From the NCBI GenBank assembly GCA_943368345.1, contig CALRKY020000005.1, positions 51,365 to 115,364 of the forward strand: DNA of 64,000 nt. Reading direction: 5' to 3'. Shown here one piece after another: positions 60,781 through 64,000 of this stretch. A model generated the notes under the pieces. It was not told the origin of the DNA, did no database searches, and saw only the letters and a list, made by a program, of their open reading frames with translations. Position numbers and translations under genes: made by a program. How positions within the stretch are numbered: the first letter of the stretch is position 1; every line of letters starts with the position of its first letter. Origin of the DNA: JADCGM01 sp943368345. GTDB lineage: Bacteria > Pseudomonadota > Alphaproteobacteria > Sphingomonadales > Sphingomonadaceae.

Positions 60781-63700
60781 ATGTCAAATGTTTCGCTGAA
60801 GACTGCACTGCTGCGCACGACCATCCTTGTTGGTGCCGCTGCCATCGCCTCGCCCGCCTTCGCGCAGGCTGCCAAATCAACTGTCGCCGCCGCCGATGAG
60901 GCTGCAGCAGGTGACGAAGAAATCGTTGTTACCGGCTCGCTGATCAAGAACCCCAACCTCGAGCGCTCCGCGCCGGTCACGGTGACGACGTCAGACCAGA
61001 TCGAACTGAAGCAGTCGAACGTCGCCGAAGAAGTTCTCCGCGAAATCCCCGGCATCGTCCCGAACATCGGCTCGGCTGTCAACAACGGCAACAACGGCGC
61101 ATCCTATGTCGATCTTCGTGGTCTTGGTTCAAACCGCAACATCGTTCTGCTCGACGGCAACCGCATCGCGCCATCGAACTTGGTCGGTCGCGTCGATCTG
61201 AACAACATCCCGCTGGCTCTGGTTGAGCGCGTCGAAGTGCTGACCGGTGGTGCCTCGACCACTTATGGTGCCGATGCTGTGTCGGGTGTTGTCAACTTCA
61301 TCACCAAGCAGAATTTCCAGGGCGTCGACGTTTCGGCCTCGGAGCAGATCACCGAAAAGGGTGATGGCAACACCTTCCGCGCCGACGTGACGATGGGCGG
61401 CAATTTTGATGACGACAAGGGCAATGTGGTCCTCAGCATTGGCTATCAGGAATCAGACCCGATCTATCAGGGTGCCCGCGATTTCGGCGCGTTCAACATC
61501 TCGTCCTTCTCGGGCACCTTTGCCGGGTCGGGCACTGGGGTCCCGTCGCGCTTCACGGGCACCCGTCCGACACTTGCGGGTACGACGACGCCGGATATCA
61601 ACCCGGCTACTGGCAATGGCGGTGCCCGCCAGATCGACACCCGGACCGGTTCGGCCACCGCCGGCGCTGCTGTCAACACATTCAGCCTGTTCAACTTCAA
61701 CCCGTACAATGTGTTCAACACGCCGTTCAAGCGCTTCAACATCTTCGCGCAGGGCAAATATGAGTTCACCGACAATGTCGAACTCTACACGCGGGCGCTC
61801 TTCTCCAAGAACCAGGTTAACACCATCATCGCACCATCGGGTTCATTCGGTTCATCGGTGACCATTCCGCTGAGCAATCCGTACCTGCCAGTGGCGCTGC
61901 GTAACCAGTTCTGCGCCTTCAACGTCGCAACGGTTGCCGGCACCTACACGCCGCGCTTCACACCAGCTGAGTGCGCGGCAGCGGCGACCGCTGTTAATCC
62001 CACTGATCCAAACTTCCGGACAGTCACATCTGCGCTCAGCCGCCGCACCACCGAAGTTGGACCGCGCGTCAGTGAGTTCGCGACGACGATCTTCGACTAT
62101 CGCGCAGGCCTGCGCGGCAAGCTGACTGACGCCATCGATTGGGACATCAGTGGGTCCTACGGTGAATCAGAAAACCGTCAGTCGCAGCAGAATTATGTTC
62201 TGACCTCGCGCCTGCGCTCGGCTGTCTATGCAACCAACGTGAATACCTGCCTGCCCAATGCGCCGCTGGGCAGCACGGCGGCGGGCTGCGTTCCGGTAAA
62301 CATCTTCGGGCCGGAAGGCGCGATCACCGCAAACCAGATTCCGTTCCTGACCTCTGATGCAACGACGCTCAACAAAACGTCACTTGCGCAGGGTCGCGGT
62401 ACGATCAGCGGTGACTTTGGCGTTTCTGCCCCTTGGGCTGAAGATGCCATCGGCTTTGCTGTCGGCACCGAATATCGGAAATATCGCGCCTCGCAGCTGT
62501 CCGACACGCTGTCGCAGCAGGCTGGTGAACTTGGCGGTGCCGGTGGCGCGGCGCCGAACATCGACGGTGGCTTTGACGTGTGGGAAGGCTTTGGCGAGTT
62601 GGTTGCACCGCTGGTGCAGGACAAGCCTGGCTTCAAGAGCCTGACGCTCGAAGCCGGTATTCGCTACTCCAGCTACAAGGTCGATGCACCGGGCGACCCG
62701 TCCTACAAGACCACCACCTACAAGGCAGGTGGCAGCTGGGAGCCGGTTGATGGCCTGAAGATCCGCGGCAACTATAGCCACGCTGTGCGTGCGCCGAGCA
62801 TTTCGGAACTGTTCACACCGGTCAGCACCGGCCTCACTTCGCTTCAAAACGATCCTTGCGCTTCGCTGACCAATGCAGGCGCCGTAATTGCGGGACGGCA
62901 GCCACAGCCTGCCAATTTGCGGGCTGTCTGCCTTGCCCAGGGTGCAACGGCGGGAACGGTAAACAATATCCTGCAGCCGACAGCCGGACAGGCCAATGTC
63001 ACGCAGGGTGGTAACATCAACCTGAAGCCGGAGGTATCCAACTCCTACACCGTTGGGGCTGTGTTCACGCCAGCTATGGTTCCGGGCCTGTCGGTCACCA
63101 TCGACTATTATAACATCAAGATCACCGGTGCTGTTTCTGCACCATCGGCGGCAGATGCGCTTGCTGCATGCTTCCAGAACGTGACGGCCGCGAGTGCGAC
63201 CGACCCGAACTGCACGATCATTCGCCGTAACCCGCTCACCGGCGGTCTCGACGGTGATCCGGCAACGACGCCCGGTCTTTTGACCGCGATCACCAACCTT
63301 GGTATTTTGAAGACTGACGGTATCGATCTGCAGGCGAACTACAGCCGGGATATCGGCTTTGCCAAGCTCGGCCTGAACTTCACCGGTAACTATACGCATG
63401 ATTCGAAGTTCAACTCGAACCCGCTGATCGCGTCGACGATTAACCGTGAATGCACGGGTTTCTACAGCAACAACTGCGCTTCGATCCAACCGAAGTTCCA
63501 ATGGTCACAGCGGACCACTTTGAGCTTCAAGCAGATCGACGTTTCGCTGCTGTGGCGTCACATTGACTCGGTGCAGCAAGAGCCTGATGATATTATCAAC
63601 GGCAATGGCCCGGCCTTCCAAGGCGTACTGGGCGGCGGGACTACTCAGGCAGCGGCAGTTGCGGCTGGCAACCAGTTTGTTGGTGCGACGGTTGACTTCC

Positions 63701-63918
63701 AGAAAATCAAGGCTGTGAACTATTTCGACCTGAGCACGCGCGTTGCCGTCAATGACAATCTGTCGCTGACCGTCACCGTGCAGAATCTGTTCGACAAGCA
63801 GCCGCCGCTGGTTGGCAGCAACGTCGGTACGACCAGCTACAACAGCGGTAACGTCTACCCGTCGACCTACGACTCGCTGGGCCGCCGCTTCGCAGTGGCA
63901 GCTCGCCTGAAGTTCTAA
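60781..63918 (+). CDS. TonB-dependent receptor, large asparagine-rich type
   Basis: The 1045-residue outer-membrane receptor has a signal peptide (cleavage near SPAFAQ), a TonB box-like DEEIVVTGSLIK, a plug domain (APVTVTTSDQIELKQSNVAEE, LLDGNRIAP, VEVLTGGASTTYGADAVSG) and a long beta-barrel ending FAVAARLKF. It imports a siderophore, glycan or other large compound using TonB. Such receptors are numerous in sphingomonads; substrate unknown. GAGGGG is a few bases upstream of the ATG. A strong terminator follows. Confidence 0.94.
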   Translation: MSNVSLKTALLRTTILVGAAAIASPAFAQAAKSTVAAADEAAAGDEEIVVTGSLIKNPNLERSAPVTVTTSDQIELKQSNVAEEVLREIPGIVPNIGSAVNNGNNGASYVDLRGLGSNRNIVLLDGNRIAPSNLVGRVDLNNIPLALVERVEVLTGGASTTYGADAVSGVVNFITKQNFQGVDVSASEQITEKGDGNTFRADVTMGGNFDDDKGNVVLSIGYQESDPIYQGARDFGAFNISSFSGTFAGSGTGVPSRFTGTRPTLAGTTTPDINPATGNGGARQIDTRTGSATAGAAVNTFSLFNFNPYNVFNTPFKRFNIFAQGKYEFTDNVELYTRALFSKNQVNTIIAPSGSFGSSVTIPLSNPYLPVALRNQFCAFNVATVAGTYTPRFTPAECAAAATAVNPTDPNFRTVTSALSRRTTEVGPRVSEFATTIFDYRAGLRGKLTDAIDWDISGSYGESENRQSQQNYVLTSRLRSAVYATNVNTCLPNAPLGSTAAGCVPVNIFGPEGAITANQIPFLTSDATTLNKTSLAQGRGTISGDFGVSAPWAEDAIGFAVGTEYRKYRASQLSDTLSQQAGELGGAGGAAPNIDGGFDVWEGFGELVAPLVQDKPGFKSLTLEAGIRYSSYKVDAPGDPSYKTTTYKAGGSWEPVDGLKIRGNYSHAVRAPSISELFTPVSTGLTSLQNDPCASLTNAGAVIAGRQPQPANLRAVCLAQGATAGTVNNILQPTAGQANVTQGGNINLKPEVSNSYTVGAVFTPAMVPGLSVTIDYYNIKITGAVSAPSAADALAACFQNVTAASATDPNCTIIRRNPLTGGLDGDPATTPGLLTAITNLGILKTDGIDLQANYSRDIGFAKLGLNFTGNYTHDSKFNSNPLIASTINRECTGFYSNNCASIQPKFQWSQRTTLSFKQIDVSLLWRHIDSVQQEPDDIINGNGPAFQGVLGGGTTQAAAVAAGNQFVGATVDFQKIKAVNYFDLSTRVAVNDNLSLTVTVQNLFDKQPPLVGSNVGTTSYNSGNVYPSTYDSLGRRFAVAARLKF

Positions 63919-63941
63919 GTTCGGACTTCAAAGCCTAACGG

Positions 63942-63971
63942 AAAGGGCGGGCCCTCGGGTCCGCCCTTTTT
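63942..63971 (+). terminator. Rho-independent terminator of the TonB receptor gene
   Basis: AAAGGGCGG (63942-63950) pairs with CCGCCCTTT (63961-63969), with a further GCCC/GGGT pair inside, followed by a T-run (TTTTT from 63967). Confidence 0.92.
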
Positions 63972-64000
63972 GCGTTTGGAGGTGCCCGATACAGTCTCGG

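Noticed and set aside
62380..63501. 373-codon minus-strand frame inside the large TonB receptor
   Set aside because: Shadow of the receptor gene, Arg- and Gln-rich without a motif.

Overview
The window is chromosomal DNA from a GC-rich alphaproteobacterium, almost certainly a member of the Sphingomonadales. This rests on two TonB-dependent receptors (one a large asparagine-rich type), a free-standing SWIB protein, a DUF2093 gene directly after xseA, a short RNase E/G, a Fur of the alphaproteobacterial type without a CxxC pair, and short operons whose genes overlap by ATGA or GTGA. No rRNA, CRISPR array, prophage or transposase was seen. Genus is not decidable from the sequence alone.

Layout. 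1-6.4 kb: 5' end of a surface subtilase, a HAD nucleotidase with dapD, SWIB, recQ, and two tandem phytase-like secreted proteins. 6.4-11 kb: a periplasmic protein, a GNAT enzyme, rpmB, a RelE/ParE-type toxin-antitoxin pair and a small TonB receptor. 11-19 kb: metabolic and stress genes (M20 peptidase, YciI/crotonase pair, cyclophilin, carboxylesterase, membrane-protein/XRE pair, arfB-mscL, thioesterase-glyoxalase I-gloB). 19-20.4 kb: a membrane-protein gene split by one in-frame stop, then an intergenic region with a CtrA-type box, a structured RNA candidate and a terminator. 20.4-26.6 kb: gamma-glutamyltransferase, a small exported protein, and a minus-strand operon of an orphan domain protein, DUF898, M48 peptidase, hydrolase and TPR protein.

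26.7-36.8 kb: thrS and infC (apparent AUA start), an OYE-type reductase, an exporter, a D-aminoacylase-like amidohydrolase divergent from a beta-helix protein/diheme cytochrome pair of unknown function, then fur-plsC. 36.9-37.2 kb is a 273-bp MITE-like element with 34-bp terminal inverted repeats; its end supplies the stop codon of the neighbouring dienelactone hydrolase, which is co-transcribed with hisG-hisD. 39.9-44.1 kb: phasin-like and DUF2332 genes, then maf-rng-VOC-yacG and tRNA-Phe. 44.4-49.6 kb: serS-surE-nlpD-like operon, a nested palindromic repeat, two GST genes and an unusual PTP-like phosphatase. 49.9-60.6 kb: hydrolase, tadA, a CNNM/CorC transporter, a lower-GC membrane protein, purD with an APH-like kinase, xseA-DUF2093-M23 peptidase, and a TPR-AspH hydroxylase. 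60.8-63.9 kb: the large TonB receptor with its terminator.

Most of the content is ordinary housekeeping and envelope biology. The observations most worth following are the possible CtrA-controlled small RNA near 20.2-20.33 kb, the beta-helix/cytochrome pair at 33.3-35.5 kb, the MITE at 36.9 kb, the interrupted membrane-protein gene at 19.1-20.06 kb, the apparently leaderless toxin-antitoxin transcript at 8.4 kb and the orphan M48-type N-terminal domain at 26.2 kb.
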